Positions 20,788 to 33,571 of a DNA stretch of 64,000 nt are shown here, piece after piece. The notes beneath the pieces were generated by a model. It was not told the origin of the DNA. It ran no database searches and saw only the letters and a program-made list of their open reading frames with translations. Position 1 is the stretch's first letter. The number at the start of each line of letters is the position of its first letter. Source of the stretch: Leclercia sp. S52 (GTDB lineage: Bacteria > Pseudomonadota > Gammaproteobacteria > Enterobacterales > Enterobacteriaceae). The stretch spans positions 3,162,001 to 3,226,000 of the forward strand of contig NZ_CP152474.1 in NCBI RefSeq assembly GCF_039727615.1. The letters run 5' to 3'. Position numbers and translations under genes: made by a program.

Positions 20788-21622
20788 CGGCGACCAGCCG
20801 TCGGTATACCAGATATGCAGCAGGGCGTACGAGCGCCACGGCTGCCAGCGTTCGGCATAGCGACGTATCTGTGCCGGCGTCATCCCGGCAAAGCGCTGCT
20901 TGATCAGATAATCATCCGCCAGAAAGACATCTTTGGCCTGCCAGCCGCGCAGGGCAAAGTAGTTTGCCGTCCAGCGGCCGATCCCCGGCCGGGTCTGGAG
21001 GGCTTTTATCGCACTGTCGATATCCTCCGGGGCCTCCGACGGGAAATCCCCCGCCACCACCGACTGCGCGAGATGAATCAGCGATTCGGCGCGCTTAAGC
21101 GGCATACCCAGCGCCTTCAGCGCCAGCGGATCGGCTCCCGCCACCGCGGCAGGCTCCGGGAAACAGCGATAGCCCGGCGCTTCGGGCAGCGGTTCGCCGC
21201 AGAGCGCCACCAGCTTAGCGGTCAGCTTCGCGGCCATCGCCACGCTGACCAGCTGGCCGAGGATCGCCCGCACGCCCTGCTCCCAGGTATCAACCGAACC
21301 CGGCAGGCGCAGGCCAGGCCGCGCGGCCCCGAGGGTGCCGAGCGCAGCGGCAATCTGCTGCGGATCGCAGTGCAGATCGAACAGGCGGGTGATCCGCGCC
21401 AGGCAGAGATCGGCAATCGGCAACAGCCCGTCGCTGAGCGACACCTCCAGCGTGCCCCCGGGATGTGGCGTGACGTGGATCAGCCCCCCGATGGCCCTGC
21501 CAGGCAAAGCTGCGGGTGTAATCGGTGGGGGTCACGATTTCAATCCCGGCGACCGCACGATCGCCAAGAAATTTCAACATCCATTGCCAGTCATAGGGCG
21601 GCTGCCAGGTCAGGGTAAACAT
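20758..21622 (-). CDS. alkA: DNA-3-methyladenine glycosylase II, frameshifted
   Basis: Removes 3-methyladenine and other alkylated bases, part of the adaptive (Ada) response. The N-terminal part starts MFTLTWQPPYDWQWML at 21622 and is broken at a six-C run (21484-21489). With five, it continues HRGLIHVTPHPGG and yields a 287-residue protein (E. coli AlkA about 282). The helix-hairpin-helix and catalytic region reads PGIGRWTANYFALRGWQ then DVFLADDYLIKQRF, including the catalytic aspartate equivalent to E. coli Asp238. The 3' end overlaps the end of convergent dgcE by 30 bp. Confidence 0.91.
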
Positions 21623-21755
21623 CGTCTCTCCTTTTTTTGTTCTGTCTCAGCATAAACGGAGATGGCGGGTTACGCCTTGCTTTCATATTCCAGTTGTCGC
21701 CAGCCTGACATTTCGCTAAAGTCTCGCCCCTTCTCAATGGCATGGGGACGCTGAC

Positions 21756-23109
21756 GTGTTTATCGGATTTGACTATGGCACCGCCAACTGCTCGGTAGCG
21801 GTAATGCAAAACGGGCAGCCGCAGCTGCTGAAAATGGAAAATAACAGCACGCTGCTGCCGTCGATGCTCTGCGCACCGACCCGCGAGGCGGTGAGCGAGT
21901 GGCTGTACCGCCATCACCAGGTTCCGGCCACCGGCACGGAAACCCAGGCGCTGCTGCGCCGCGCGGTCAACTTTAACCGCGACGAAGATATCGACGTGAC
22001 CCCCGGCAGCGTGCAGTTTGGCCTGTCGTCGCTGGGTCAGTACATTGAGGATCCGGAGGAGGTGTACTTCGTTAAGTCACCGAAATCCTTCCTCGGTGCC
22101 ACGGGTCTGAAGCCGCAGCAGGTGGCGCTGTTTGAAGATCTGGTCTGCGCCATGATGCTGCACATTCGCCAGCAGGCGCAGTCCCAGTTGACGGACGACA
22201 TCACCCAGGCGGTGATTGGCCGTCCGATCAACTTCCAGGGGCTGGGGGGGCGATGAGGCCAACCAGCAGGCGCAGGGGATCCTCGAGCGTGCCGCACAGC
22301 GCGCCGGATTCCGCGACGTGGTGTTCCAGTATGAGCCGGTTGCCGCCGGTCTGGACTTCGAAGCGACCCTGAGTAGTGAAAAACGGGTGCTGGTCGTCGA
22401 TATCGGCGGCGGGACCACCGACTGCTCGCTGCTGCTGATGGGCCCGCAGTGGCACCAGCGCCGGGATCGCGAAACCAGCCTGCTGGGACACAGCGGCTGT
22501 CGTATCGGCGGTAACGATCTGGATATTGCCCTGGCCTTCCGGAGCCTGATGCCGATGCTCGGCATGGGCGGCCAGACCGAAAAAGGCACCGCCCTGCCGA
22601 TCCTGCCGTGGTGGAACGCCGTGGCGATCAACGACGTGCCGGCGCAAAGCGATTTCTACAGCGTTGCCAACGGCCGTTTCCTTAACGACCTGGTGCGCGA
22701 CGCCCAGGACGGCGACAAAGTGGCGCTGCTGCATAAAGTGTGGCGTCAGCGTCTGAGCTACCGGATGGTGCGCAGCGCCGAAGAGAGCAAAATTGCACTC
22801 TCCGAGGCCGCAGAGCACGCCGTGACGCTGCCTTTTATCAGCGATGAGCTGGCGACGGCCATCAGCCAGCAGGGTCTGGAAGCGGCGCTTGCTCAGCCGT
22901 TACAGCGCATTCTGGAACAGGTGCAGCTGGCGCTGGATAACGGCAACGAAAAGCCGGACGTGATCTATTTGACCGGCGGTAGCGCCCGTTCACCGCTGAT
23001 CAAAAAAGCGCTGGCGCAGCAGCTGCCGGGCATCCCGATTGCCGGGGGCGATGATTTCGGCTCCGTCACCGCCGGGCTGGCCCGTTGGGCGCAGGTGGTG
23101 TTTAGTTAA
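21756..23109 (+). CDS. yegD: Hsp70-like chaperone YegD, frameshifted
   Basis: Short member of the actin/Hsp70 ATPase superfamily lacking the DnaK substrate-binding domain. GTG start at 21756 with the phosphate-1 motif FIGFDYGTANCSVAV; the phosphate-2 segment VLVVDIGGGTTDCSLLL and the adenosine motif VIYLTGGSARSP are present. A run of seven G at 22244-22250 shifts the frame after FQGLGG. With six, the frame continues DEANQQAQGILERAA and gives 450 residues, as in E. coli. Substrate unknown. Divergent from alkA. A run of other genes found after yegD in K-12 (yegI, pphC, yegL region) is absent here. Confidence 0.91.
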
Positions 23110-23112
23110 ACA

Positions 23113-23150
23113 CCCCCTCACCCTAACCCTCTCCCCAAAGGGGAGAGGGA
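23113..23150. repeat. Dispersed palindromic repeat after yegD
   Basis: A copy of the CCCTCACCCTAACCCTCTCC family with a short inverted partner (CTCCCC-AAA-GGGGAG) forming a hairpin directly downstream of the yegD stop. May end transcription or protect the 3' end; not followed by a T run. Confidence 0.75.
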
Positions 23151-23162
23151 ATAATCAAGACC

Positions 23163-23196
23163 GTAGGCCGGGTAAGGCGCAGCCGCCACCCGGCAA
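23163..23196. repeat. REP-type palindrome
   Basis: GTAGGCCGGGTAAGGCGCAG followed by CCGCCACCCGGCA forms the imperfect palindrome typical of enterobacterial REP sequences. It lies between yegD and mdtA. A double copy occurs before mrp at 59134-59201. Confidence 0.75.
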
Positions 23197-23245
23197 TGCC
23201 GTCCATAATCCAGACAATTCCAGACAGTCTTCCATATTTCCTCCA

Positions 23246-23264
23246 TTTTTCTGCTCCATTACCT
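23246..23264 (+). promoter_or_regulatory. Possible BaeR-binding site upstream of mdtA
   Basis: TTTTTCTGCTCCATTACCT lies about 50 bp upstream of mdtA and partly resembles the BaeR box (TTTTTCTCCAT followed by ATTGGC). The match is good at the left end and poor at the right. BaeR control of mdtABC is known in E. coli; this site is a guess. Confidence 0.3.
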
Positions 23265-23315
23265 CACTAAACTAGTATTATTTTCCGCACAGTTTCAGGA
23301 TGAGTACGTATAACG

Positions 23316-24551
23316 ATGAAAGGCCGCAATAAATCCCGCTGGGTAATCGCCGCTGGCATCATTGTGGTGGCCCTTGCCGCCGCGTGGTACTGGCATCAAC
23401 ACGCTTCTGCTCCAGCCGGTGCAACCAGCCAGGCGCAGCGCCCGGCGGGCGGTGGTGGACGCCACGGAATGCGCAGCGGCCCACTGGCCCCGGTGCAGGC
23501 CGCGACTGCGGTCAGTAAATCCGTGCCGCGCTATCTCTCCGGGCTCGGTACCATTACCGCCGCCAACACCGTCACCGTGCGCAGCCGCGTCGACGGGCAG
23601 CTGATCGCCCTGCACTTCCAGGAAGGGCAACAGGTGAAAGCCGGCGATCTGCTGGCCGAAGTCGATCCCAGCCAGTTCAAGGTCGCGTTGGCCCAGGCAC
23701 AAGGGCAGCTGGCGAAAGACACTGCTACCCTCGCCAACGCCCGCCGCGATCTGGCCCGTTATCAACAGCTGGTGAAAACCAACCTCGTCTCCCGCCAGGA
23801 GCTTGACGCCCAGCAGGCGCTGGTCAGCGAAAGCCTCGGCACCATCAAAGCGGATCAGGCCGCCGTGGCCAGCGCGCAGCTCCAGCTCGACTGGAGCCGC
23901 ATCACCGCCCCTATCGACGGGCGCGTGGGTTTAAAACAGGTGGATATCGGTAACCAGATCTCCAGCGGCGATACCACCGGGATCGTGGTGCTTACCCAGA
24001 CCCACCCTATCGATCTGGTGTTTACCCTGCCGGAGAGCGATATCGCCACCGTTATCCAGGCACAGAAAGCCGGGCAGAGCTTAACGGTGGAGGCCTGGGA
24101 TCGGGCCAACAAGCAGAAGCTGAGCGACGGCACCCTGCTGAGCCTCGACAACCAGATCGACACCACCACCGGCACCATCAAGCTGAAAGCGCGCTTCAAC
24201 AATCAGGACGATGCCCTGTTCCCGAACCAGTTTGTTAACGCCCGGATGCTGGTGGCCACCGAAGAGAACGCGGTGGTGATCCCGACCGCGGCCCTGCAGA
24301 TGGGTAACGAAGGCAACTTCGTCTGGGTGCTGAACAGCGACAACAAAGTCAGCAAACACCTGGTGAAACCGGGTATTCAGGACAGCCAGAGCGTGGTGAT
24401 TGCCGCCGGGCTGTCGGCAGGCGACCGCGTGGTGACCGACGGCATCGACCGTCTGACCGAAGGGGCAAAAGTGGAAGTGGTGGAAGCCCACGCCGACACC
24501 TCTGCACAACCGGCAAAACGCGAACATAAAAAACAGGGAGAGAACGCCTGA
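23316..24551 (+). CDS. mdtA: MdtA, periplasmic adaptor of the MdtABC efflux pump
   Basis: Membrane fusion protein linking the MdtB/MdtC RND transporters to TolC; exports bile salts, novobiocin and other compounds. 411 residues with an N-terminal membrane anchor (about 8-26, [18 protein letters not shown]), a lipoyl/barrel-sandwich segment ([20 protein letters not shown] near 91-110), a coiled-coil hairpin (about 120-180) and beta-barrel. Its TGA overlaps the ATG of mdtB. First gene of mdtABCD-baeSR. Confidence 0.95.
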   Translation: MKGRNKSRWVIAAGIIVVALAAAWYWHQHASAPAGATSQAQRPAGGGGRHGMRSGPLAPVQAATAVSKSVPRYLSGLGTITAANTVTVRSRVDGQLIALHFQEGQQVKAGDLLAEVDPSQFKVALAQAQGQLAKDTATLANARRDLARYQQLVKTNLVSRQELDAQQALVSESLGTIKADQAAVASAQLQLDWSRITAPIDGRVGLKQVDIGNQISSGDTTGIVVLTQTHPIDLVFTLPESDIATVIQAQKAGQSLTVEAWDRANKQKLSDGTLLSLDNQIDTTTGTIKLKARFNNQDDALFPNQFVNARMLVATEENAVVIPTAALQMGNEGNFVWVLNSDNKVSKHLVKPGIQDSQSVVIAAGLSAGDRVVTDGIDRLTEGAKVEVVEAHADTSAQPAKREHKKQGENA

Positions 24552-27500
24552 TGCAGGTGATGCCCCCGAGCTCTACAGGCGGGCCGTCACGTCTGTTTAT
24601 CCTGCGCCCTGTCGCCACCACCCTGCTGATGGTGGCGATCCTGCTGGCGGGGATCATCGGCTACCGCTTCCTGCCGGTCTCTGCCCTGCCGGAAGTGGAT
24701 TACCCCACCATTCAGGTGGTGACGCTCTATCCTGGCGCCAGCCCGGATGTCGTCACTTCCGCGATCACCGCCCCGCTGGAGCGTCAGTTTGGCCAGATGT
24801 CGGGCCTGAAGCAGATGTCCTCCCAGAGTTCCGGCGGCGCGTCGGTGGTGACGCTGCAGTTCCAGCTCAGCCTGTCGCTGGACGTCGCCGAGCAGGAGGT
24901 GCAGGCCGCCATTAACGCCGCCACCAACCTGCTGCCGTCCGATCTGCCTAACCCGCCGGTCTACAGCAAGGTCAACCCGGCGGATCCGCCGATCATGACG
25001 CTCGCCGTCACCTCCTCCGCCATGCCGATGACCCAGGTCGAAGACATGGTAGAAACCCGGGTGGCGCAGAAGATTTCCCAGGTCTCCGGCGTCGGGCTGG
25101 TAACCCTCTCCGGCGGCCAGCGCCCGGCGGTTCGCGTGAAGCTGAACGCCCAGGCGATCGCCTCTCTCGGGCTGACCAGCGAAACCATCCGCACCGCCAT
25201 CAGCAACGCCAACGTCAACTCGGCGAAAGGCTCCCTCGATGGCCCGACCCGGGCGGTGACGCTTTCCGCCAATGACCAGATGCAGTCCGCCGATGAGTAT
25301 CGTCAGCTGATTGTCGCCTACCAGAACGGGGCGGCGATCCGCTTAGGGGATGTGGCGACCGTCGAGCAAGGCGCTGAAAACAGCTGGCTCGGGGCGTGGG
25401 CCAACAAGCAGCAGGCGATCGTGATGAACGTCCAGCGCCAGCCGGGGGCGAACATCATCGATACCGCCGACAGCATTCGCACCATGCTGCCAACGCTTAT
25501 CGACAGCCTGCCGAAGTCGGTGAGCGTCAAGGTGCTGTCGGACCGTACCACCAACATTCGCGCCTCGGTCAGCGACACCCAGTTTGAGCTGATGCTGGCG
25601 ATTGCGCTGGTGGTGATGATCATCTACCTGTTCCTGCGCAACGTTCCGGCGACCATTATTCCCGCCGTGGCGGTGCCGCTGTCGCTGGTCGGCACCTTCG
25701 CGGTGATGGTGTTCCTCGACTTCTCGATCAACAACCTGACGCTGATGGCCCTCACCATCGCCACCGGCTTTGTGGTGGATGACGCCATCGTGGTGATCGA
25801 GAACATCTCCCGCTATATCGAAAAAGGCGAAAAGCCGCTGGCGGCGGCGCTGAAAGGGGCGGGCGAGATCGGCTTCACCATTATCTCCCTCACCTTCTCG
25901 CTTATTGCGGTGCTGATCCCGCTGCTGTTTATGGGCGATATCGTCGGACGCCTGTTCCGCGAGTTTGCCGTGACCCTGGCGGTGGCGATCCTCATCTCGG
26001 CGGTGGTCTCCCTGACCCTGACGCCGATGATGTGCGCCCGCATGCTAAGCCACGAGTCTTTACGCAAGCAGAACCGCTTCTCCCGCGCCTCAGAGCGGAT
26101 GTTTGAGCGCATTATTGCCGCCTACGGCCGTATGCTGGCGAAAGTGCTCAACCACCCGTGGGCGACTCTCGGCGTGGCGCTGGGCACCCTGGCCCTGAGC
26201 GTGCTGCTGTGGGTGATGATCCCGAAAGGCTTCTTCCCGATCCAGGATAACGGCATTATTCAGGGCACCCTGCAGGCCCCGCAGTCGGTCTCCTTCGCCA
26301 GCATGGCCCAGCGCCAGCAGGCGGTTTCGGAAGCGATCATGAAAGATCCGGCGGTGGAGAGCCTCACGTCATTCGTCGGCGTCGATGGCACCAACCCGTC
26401 GCTCAACAGCGCCCGCCTGCAGATCAACCTCAAGCCGCTGGACGATCGCGACGACCGGGTTAACACGGTGATCGAACGCCTGCAGAGCGCGGTGGCGAAG
26501 GTGCCGGGCGTGGAGCTGTACCTGCAGCCGACCCAGGATCTGACCATCGACACCACGGTGAGCCGCACCCAGTATCAGTTCACTCTGCAGGCCACCAGCC
26601 TCGACGCCCTCAGCACCTGGGTACCGCAGCTGGTGGATGAACTACAGCAGCTGCCGCAGCTCTCCGACGTCAGCAGCGACTGGCAGGACAAAGGGCTGGC
26701 GGCGTACATCAACGTTGACCGCGACAGCGCCAGCCGTCTGGGGATCTCCATGGCGGATGTCGATAACGCCCTGTACAACGCTTTCGGCCAGCGCCTGATC
26801 TCCACCATCTACACCCAGGCCAACCAGTACCGGGTGGTGCTGGAGCACGACACCCGGCAGACGCCGGGGCTGGTGGCGCTCGATTCGGTGCGCCTGACCA
26901 GCAGCAGCGGCGGCATTGTTCCCCTGAGCGCGATTGCCAAAGTGGAGGAGCGCTACACCCCGCTGGCGGTGAACCATCTGGATCAGTTCCCGTCCACCAC
27001 TATCTCGTTTAACGTCCCGGATGAATACTCGCTGGGCGAAGCGGTGCAGGCGATCACCGACGCGGAGAAAAACCTCAGCTTCCCGACCGACATCCAGACC
27101 AAATTCCAGGGCAGTACGCTCGCCTTCCAGGCGGCGCTCGGGAGCACTATCTGGCTGATTGTCGCCGCGGTGGTAGCGATGTACATCGTGCTGGGGGTGC
27201 TGTACGAGAGCTTTATCCACCCGATCACCATTCTGTCGACCCTGCCGACGGCGGGCGTGGGGGCCCTGCTGGCGCTGATGCTGGCGGGCAGCGAGCTGGA
27301 CGTGATTGCGATCATCGGCATCATCCTGCTGATCGGTATCGTCAAGAAGAACGCCATCATGATGATCGACTTTGCCCTCGCCGCCGAGCGCGAGCAGGGC
27401 ATGGCGCCGCGGGAGGCGATCTATCAGGCCTGCCTGCTGCGTTTCCGTCCGATCCTGATGACCACCCTCGCCGCCCTGCTCGGTGCCCTGCCGCTGATGC

Positions 27501-27676
27501 TCAGCACCGGAGTCGGGGCCGAACTACGTCGTCCGTTAGGGATCGGCATGGTCGGCGGTTTGCTGGTGAGCCAGGTCTTAACCCTGTTCACCACCCCGGT
27601 GATCTATCTGCTGTTTGATCGCCTGGCGCTGTGGAGCAAAAGCCGCTTCCCGAAACGTGAAGAAGAGGAGGCGTAA
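24551..27676 (+). CDS. mdtB: MdtB, RND multidrug transporter subunit
   Basis: 1041 residues (E. coli 1040). Twelve predicted membrane helices with two large periplasmic loops, the AcrB architecture. Membrane helix 4 carries [19 protein letters not shown], the tandem aspartates of the proton relay (about residues 405-425). MdtB pairs with MdtC in a 2:1 heterotrimer and MdtA/TolC. Starts within the mdtA stop and is followed without gap by mdtC. Confidence 0.96.
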   Translation: MQVMPPSSTGGPSRLFILRPVATTLLMVAILLAGIIGYRFLPVSALPEVDYPTIQVVTLYPGASPDVVTSAITAPLERQFGQMSGLKQMSSQSSGGASVVTLQFQLSLSLDVAEQEVQAAINAATNLLPSDLPNPPVYSKVNPADPPIMTLAVTSSAMPMTQVEDMVETRVAQKISQVSGVGLVTLSGGQRPAVRVKLNAQAIASLGLTSETIRTAISNANVNSAKGSLDGPTRAVTLSANDQMQSADEYRQLIVAYQNGAAIRLGDVATVEQGAENSWLGAWANKQQAIVMNVQRQPGANIIDTADSIRTMLPTLIDSLPKSVSVKVLSDRTTNIRASVSDTQFELMLAIALVVMIIYLFLRNVPATIIPAVAVPLSLVGTFAVMVFLDFSINNLTLMALTIATGFVVDDAIVVIENISRYIEKGEKPLAAALKGAGEIGFTIISLTFSLIAVLIPLLFMGDIVGRLFREFAVTLAVAILISAVVSLTLTPMMCARMLSHESLRKQNRFSRASERMFERIIAAYGRMLAKVLNHPWATLGVALGTLALSVLLWVMIPKGFFPIQDNGIIQGTLQAPQSVSFASMAQRQQAVSEAIMKDPAVESLTSFVGVDGTNPSLNSARLQINLKPLDDRDDRVNTVIERLQSAVAKVPGVELYLQPTQDLTIDTTVSRTQYQFTLQATSLDALSTWVPQLVDELQQLPQLSDVSSDWQDKGLAAYINVDRDSASRLGISMADVDNALYNAFGQRLISTIYTQANQYRVVLEHDTRQTPGLVALDSVRLTSSSGGIVPLSAIAKVEERYTPLAVNHLDQFPSTTISFNVPDEYSLGEAVQAITDAEKNLSFPTDIQTKFQGSTLAFQAALGSTIWLIVAAVVAMYIVLGVLYESFIHPITILSTLPTAGVGALLALMLAGSELDVIAIIGIILLIGIVKKNAIMMIDFALAAEREQGMAPREAIYQACLLRFRPILMTTLAALLGALPLMLSTGVGAELRRPLGIGMVGGLLVSQVLTLFTTPVIYLLFDRLALWSKSRFPKREEEEA

Positions 27677-30600
27677 GTGAAGTTTTTTGCCCTCTTCATT
27701 TACCGCCCGGTGGCGACGATTTTGATTTCGCTGGCCATCACCCTCTGCGGCGTGCTCGGCTTCCGGCTGCTGCCGGTGGCCCCGCTGCCGCAGGTGGATT
27801 TCCCGGTGATCATGGTCAGCGCCTCGCTGCCCGGGGCCTCGCCGGAGACCATGGCTTCGTCGGTGGCAACGCCGCTGGAGCGCTCGCTGGGGCGCATTGC
27901 CGGGGTCAACGAGATGACCTCCAGCAGCTCGCTTGGCAGCACGCGCATCATTCTGGAATTTAACTTTAACCGCGACATCAACGGCGCGGCGCGCGACGTG
28001 CAGGCGGCGATCAACGCCGCGCAAAGCCTGCTTCCGAGCGGAATGCCGAGCCGGCCGACCTACCGCAAAGCCAACCCGTCCGATGCGCCGATCATGATCC
28101 TGACGCTCACCTCGGACACCTACTCCCAGGGGCTGCTGTACGACTTCGCCTCCACCCAGCTGGCGCAAACCATCGCCCAGATCGACGGCGTGGGCGATGT
28201 CGACGTCGGCGGCAGCTCCCTGCCCGCAGTGCGCGTGGGGCTGAACCCGCAGGCGCTGTTTAATCAGGGCGTCTCGCTGGATGACGTGCGCAGCGCCATC
28301 AGCAACGCCAACGTGCGTAAACCCCAGGGGTCGGTGGAGGACGGCAGCCACCGCTGGCAGATCCAGACCAACGACGAGCTGAAAACCGCGGCGGAATATC
28401 AGCCCTTAATCATCCACTACAACAACGGCGCGGCGGTGCGCCTGAGCGAGGTGGCGAGCGTCACCGATTCGGTGCAGGACGTGCGTAACGCCGGGATGAC
28501 CAACGCCAAACCGGCCATTTTGCTGATGATCCGCAAGCTGCCGGAAGCCAACATTATTGAGACGGTGAACAGCATCCGCGCCCGTCTGCCGGAGCTGCAG
28601 GAGACTATTCCGGCGGCCATCGATCTGCAGATCGCCCAGGATCGCTCTCCCACCATCCGCGCCTCGCTGGAGGAGGTGGAGCAGTCGCTGATCATCTCGG
28701 TGGCGCTGGTGATCCTGGTGGTGTTCCTGTTCCTGCGCTCCGGGCGCGCGACGCTGATCCCGGCGGTGGCGGTCCCGGTGTCGCTGATCGGCACCTTCGC
28801 CGCCATGTACCTGTGCGGCTTTAGCCTCAACAACCTGTCGCTGATGGCCCTGACCATCGCCACCGGCTTTGTGGTGGACGACGCCATCGTGGTGCTGGAG
28901 AACATCTCCCGCCACCTCGAAGCGGGGATGAAACCGCTCCAGGCGGCGTTGCAGGGCAGCCGGGAGGTAGGCTTTACGGTGCTCTCCATGAGCCTGTCGC
29001 TGGTGGCGGTGTTCCTGCCGCTGCTGCTGATGGACGGCCTGCCGGGGCGTCTGCTCAGGGAGTTCGCCGTTACCCTCTCGGTAGCGATCGGAATTTCGCT
29101 GTTAGTCTCCTTAACCCTGACGCCGATGATGTGCGGCTGGATGCTCAAGCGCAGCCCGCCTCAGTCGCAGCCGCGCAAGAAAGGCTTTGGCCGGATGCTG
29201 ATGGCGCTGCAGGCAGGCTACGGCAAATCGCTGAAATGGGTGCTGAACCACACCCGGATCGTCGGCCTGGTGCTGGTCGGCACCATCGCGCTTAACGTCT
29301 GGATGTACATCACCATCCCGAAAACCTTCTTCCCGGAGCAGGACACCGGGGTGCTGATGGGCGGCATTCAGGCCGACCAGAGCATCTCCTTCCAGGCGAT
29401 GCGCGGCAAGCTGCAGGATTTCATGAAGATCATCCGCGAAGACCCGGCCGTGGATAACGTCACCGGCTTTACCGGCGGCTCGCGGGTCAACAGCGGGATG
29501 ATGTTTATCACCCTCAAGGCGCGCGATGTGCGTAACGAAACCGCCCAGCAGGTGATCGACCGCCTCAGGGTTAAGCTCGCCAAAGAGCCGGGGGCAAACA
29601 TGTTCCTGGTGGCGGTGCAGGATATTCGCGTCGGCGGGCGTCAGTCGAACGCCAGCTACCAGTACACCCTGCTGTCGGACGATCTGGCGGCACTCAGGGA
29701 GTGGGAGCCGAAGATCCGCAAAGCGCTGGCGGCCCTGCCGGAGCTGGCGGACGTTAACTCCGACCAGCAGGATAACGGCGCGGAGATGGCCCTGACCTAC
29801 GATCGCGAAACCATGTCGCGGCTGGGCATCGATGTCAACGCCGCCAACAGCCTGCTGAATAACGCCTTCGGCCAGCGGCAGATCTCGACCATCTATCAGC
29901 CGATGAACCAGTACAAGGTGGTGATGGAGGTCGATCCGCGCTATACCCAGGATATCAGCGCCCTGGATAAGATGTTCGTGATTAATAACGACGGCAAGGC
30001 GATCCCGCTGTCGTACTTTGCCCGCTGGCAGCCTTCGAACGCGCCGCTGTCGGTGAACCACCAAGGGCTGTCGGCGGCCTCGACGGTGTCGTTTAACCTG
30101 CCGACCGGTAAATCCCTGTCGGAAGCCAGCGATGCCATCAACCGCGCCATGACCCAGCTTGGGGTGCCGTCAACGGTGCGCGGCAGCTTCGCCGGTACCG
30201 CCCAGGTGTTCCAGGAGACCATGAACTCGCAGGTGATCCTGATTCTGGCGGCGATCGCCACGGTCTATATCGTGCTCGGGGTGCTGTACGAGAGCTACGT
30301 TCATCCGTTGACCATTCTCTCCACCCTGCCCTCGGCGGGCGTGGGGGCGCTGCTGGCGCTGGAGCTGTTTGGCGCGCCCTTCAGCCTGATTGCGCTGATT
30401 GGCATTATGCTGTTAATCGGGATCGTGAAGAAAAACGCCATCATGATGGTCGACTTTGCGCTGGAGGCCCAGCGCAACGGCAACATGACCCCGCAGGAGG
30501 CGATCTTCCAGGCCTGCCTGCTGCGTTTTCGTCCGATCATGATGACTACCCTGGCGGCGCTGTTCGGCGCCCTGCCGTTGGTGATCTCCAGCGGTGATGG

Positions 30601-30754
30601 CGCGGAGCTGCGTCAGCCCCTTGGGATCACCATTGTCGGCGGGCTGGTGATGAGCCAGCTGCTGACGCTGTACACCACCCCGGTGGTCTATCTGTTCTTT
30701 GACCGCTTACGGGTGCGTTTTTCACGTAAACAGAAAGAGACGGTAAACGGCTAA
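27677..30754 (+). CDS. mdtC: MdtC, RND multidrug transporter subunit
   Basis: 1025 residues, equal to E. coli MdtC. A GTG start directly follows the mdtB TAA; the N-terminus [15 protein letters not shown] matches the family. Like MdtB it has [20 protein letters not shown] in helix 4 and the usual [20 protein letters not shown] and [15 protein letters not shown] segments near the C-terminus. Drug passage is thought to be mainly through MdtC. Its stop overlaps the mdtD ATG. Confidence 0.96.
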   Translation: MKFFALFIYRPVATILISLAITLCGVLGFRLLPVAPLPQVDFPVIMVSASLPGASPETMASSVATPLERSLGRIAGVNEMTSSSSLGSTRIILEFNFNRDINGAARDVQAAINAAQSLLPSGMPSRPTYRKANPSDAPIMILTLTSDTYSQGLLYDFASTQLAQTIAQIDGVGDVDVGGSSLPAVRVGLNPQALFNQGVSLDDVRSAISNANVRKPQGSVEDGSHRWQIQTNDELKTAAEYQPLIIHYNNGAAVRLSEVASVTDSVQDVRNAGMTNAKPAILLMIRKLPEANIIETVNSIRARLPELQETIPAAIDLQIAQDRSPTIRASLEEVEQSLIISVALVILVVFLFLRSGRATLIPAVAVPVSLIGTFAAMYLCGFSLNNLSLMALTIATGFVVDDAIVVLENISRHLEAGMKPLQAALQGSREVGFTVLSMSLSLVAVFLPLLLMDGLPGRLLREFAVTLSVAIGISLLVSLTLTPMMCGWMLKRSPPQSQPRKKGFGRMLMALQAGYGKSLKWVLNHTRIVGLVLVGTIALNVWMYITIPKTFFPEQDTGVLMGGIQADQSISFQAMRGKLQDFMKIIREDPAVDNVTGFTGGSRVNSGMMFITLKARDVRNETAQQVIDRLRVKLAKEPGANMFLVAVQDIRVGGRQSNASYQYTLLSDDLAALREWEPKIRKALAALPELADVNSDQQDNGAEMALTYDRETMSRLGIDVNAANSLLNNAFGQRQISTIYQPMNQYKVVMEVDPRYTQDISALDKMFVINNDGKAIPLSYFARWQPSNAPLSVNHQGLSAASTVSFNLPTGKSLSEASDAINRAMTQLGVPSTVRGSFAGTAQVFQETMNSQVILILAAIATVYIVLGVLYESYVHPLTILSTLPSAGVGALLALELFGAPFSLIALIGIMLLIGIVKKNAIMMVDFALEAQRNGNMTPQEAIFQACLLRFRPIMMTTLAALFGALPLVISSGDGAELRQPLGITIVGGLVMSQLLTLYTTPVVYLFFDRLRVRFSRKQKETVNG

Positions 30755-32170
30755 TGACGGATCTCCCCGCTAACGTTCGCTGGCAGTTGTGGATTGTCGC
30801 CTTCGGCTTTTTTATGCAGGCCCTGGATACGACCATCGTTAACACCGCCCTCCCCTCGATGGCGCAAAGCCTGGGGGAGAGCCCGCTGCATATGCATATG
30901 GTGATCGTCGCCTATGTGCTGACGGTGGCGGTGATGCTGCCCGCCAGCGGCTGGCTGGCAGACAAGGTCGGGGTGCGCAATATCTTCTTTACCGCCATCG
31001 TGCTGTTTACCGCCGGGTCGCTGTTCTGCGCCCGGGCGGAGACCCTCAACGAGCTGGTGATGTCCCGGGTGTTGCAGGGCGTCGGCGGGGCGATGATGGT
31101 CCCGGTCGGCAGGCTGACGGTGATGAAGATCGTCCCGCGCGCGCAGTATATGGCGGCGATGACCTTCGTTACCCTGCCCGGCCAGGTGGGGCCGCTGCTT
31201 GGCCCGGCTCTCGGCGGGATGCTGGTGGAGTATGCCTCCTGGCACTGGATCTTCCTGATCAACCTGCCGGTGGGCATTATCGGGGCGATAGCTACCCTCT
31301 GGCTGATGCCGAACTACAAAATGCAGACCCGGCGCTTCGATCTGGGGGGGCTTTTTCCTGCTGGCGGCGGGTATGGCGACCCTGACCCTGGCGCTGGACG
31401 GGCAAAAAGGGCTGGGGATCTCCTCGCTGGCTATGGCCGGGCTGGTCGCTATCGGCGTGATGTCTATTCTCTGGTATCTGTGGCACGCCAGGGGTAACGA
31501 TCGCGCCCTGTTCAGCCTGTCTCTGTTTCGCAATACCACCTACCGGCTGGGGCTGCTCGGCAGCTTTGTCGGACGCATCGGCAGCGGGATGCTGCCGTTT
31601 ATGACCCCGGTCTTTTTGCAGATTGGCCTCGGCTTTTCGCCGTTCCACGCCGGTCTGATGATGATCCCGATGGTGCTCGGCAGCATGGGCATGAAGCGCA
31701 TTGTGGTCCAGGTGGTGAATGCTGTGGGCTATCGCCGGGTGCTGGTGGCCTCCACCCTCGGGCTGGCGCTGGTGAGCCTGCTGTTTATGGCCGTGGCGCT
31801 GCTCGGCTGGTACTACGTCCTGCCGCTGGTGCTGTTCTGCCAGGGGATGATCAACTCCATCCGCTTCTCCTCCATGAACACCCTGACCCTGAAGGATCTG
31901 CCCGACGAGCTGGCCAGCAGCGGCAACAGCCTGCTGTCGATGATCATGCAGCTGTCGATGAGCGTCGGCGTCACCATCGCCGGGCTGCTGCTGGGCATAT
32001 ACGGCCAGCACCACCTGACCGCCGACAGCCCGGTCGTCCATCAGGTGTTCCTCTACACCTACCTGAGCATGGCGGTGATTATCGCCCTGCCGGCCATTGT
32101 TTTTGCCCGGGTCCCGGATGATACCAGCAAGAATGTCGTCATCAGGCGGCGCAAAAGGAGTGAACCATGA
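30754..32170 (+). CDS. mdtD: MdtD, MFS (DHA2) transporter, frameshifted
   Basis: Fourteen-helix major facilitator protein co-transcribed with mdtABC; not required for the RND pump and reported to act in iron-citrate/citrate export. The N-terminus shows [16 protein letters not shown] and motif A-like [14 protein letters not shown] run of seven G at 31344-31350 breaks the frame after RRFDLGG. With six, it continues [17 protein letters not shown] and gives 471 residues, the E. coli length. The mdtD end overlaps the baeS start (ATGA). As sequenced the product would lose about half of its helices. Confidence 0.91.
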
Positions 32171-33571
32171 AGTTCTGGCGGCCCGGCATTACCGGCAAGC
32201 TGTTTCTGGCCATCTTTGCCACCTGCATCGTGCTGCTGATCACCATGCACTGGGCGGTGCGGGTCAGCTTTGAGCGCGGTTTTATCGACTACATCAAACA
32301 CGGTAACGAGCAGCGCTTACAGGGCCTGAGCGATGCCCTCGCCGAGCAGTACGCCCTGCACGGCAACTGGCGTTTTTTACGCAACAACGACCGTTTTATC
32401 TTCCAGATCCTGCGCTCGCTGGAGCATGATACCGACGACGATCGTCCCGGCCCCGGCATGCCGCCCCACGGCTGGCGCACCCAGTTCTGGGTGATCGACC
32501 AGGAGATGCGGGTGCTGGTCGGCCCGCGCGCCCCGGTGCCGCCGGACGGCACGAAGCGGGCTATCACCGTCAACGGGGCGGCCGTCGGCTGGGTGATCGC
32601 CTCCCCGGTTGAACGGCTGACGCGCAATACCGACATCAACTTTGACCGGCAGCAGCGCCAGACCAGCTGGCTGATTGTCGCCCTCTCCACCCTGCTGGCC
32701 GCGCTGGCGACCTTCCCGCTGGCGCGTGGACTCTTAGCCCCGGTAAAACGGCTGGTGGAGGGGACGCACCAGCTGGCGGCGGGCGATTTTACCACCCGGG
32801 TGGATACCCGCAGCCAGGACGAGCTGGGCAAGCTGGCGCAGGACTTTAACCAGCTCGCCAGCACCCTCGAGAAGAACCAGCAGATGCGCCGGGATTTTAT
32901 GGCCGATATCTCCCACGAGCTGCGCACCCCGCTGGCGGTGCTGCGCGGCGAGCTGGAGGCGATCCAGGACGGCGTGCGCAAGTTCACTCCCGAGTCCGTC
33001 ACCTCATTGCAGGCAGAAGTCGGCACGCTTACCAAGCTGGTGGATGATTTGCATCAGCTGTCGATGTCCGACGAGGGGGGCGCTGGCCTATCAGAAAGCG
33101 CCGGTGGATGTGATTAACATTCTGGAAATGGCCAGCGGCGTTTTCCGCGAACGCTTTGCCAGCCGCGACCTGCGCATTGAACTGTCTCTGCCGGAGAACG
33201 CGGTGGTGTTTGGCGATCGCGACCGGCTGATGCAGCTCTTCAACAATCTGCTGGAAAACTGCCTGCGCTATACCGATGCGGGCGGCATGCTGCGTATTTC
33301 CGGCAAATGCGAAGATCACCGCTTTGCGCTGACCTTTGCCGATACCGCCCCCGGCGTCTCTGACGAGCAGCTCAGCAAGTTATTTGAGCGTTTTTACCGT
33401 ACCGAAGGTTCCCGCAACCGTGCCAGCGGTGGATCCGGGCTGGGGCTGGCGATCTGCGTCAACATCGTCGAGGCCCACGGGGGCACCATCCGCGCCGCCC
33501 ATTCGCCTTTTGGCGGGGTTAGCATTACAGTAGAGCTACCGCTGGAACGCGATTTATCGAGAGAAGTATGA
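32167..33571 (+). CDS. baeS: BaeS envelope-stress sensor kinase, frameshifted
   Basis: Histidine kinase of the Bae envelope-stress system, inducing mdtABCD, acrD and spy. Two membrane helices (about 12-34 and 163-185) flank the periplasmic sensor; HAMP follows (about 185-240), then the H-box [13 protein letters not shown] with His250 approximately. A six-G run at 33075-33080 breaks the frame after MSDEG. With five, [14 protein letters not shown] follows and the protein is 467 residues, the E. coli length, with N-box [14 protein letters not shown] and G-box SGLGLAI. As given, the ATP-binding domain would be lost. Overlaps baeR by four bases. Confidence 0.92.
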
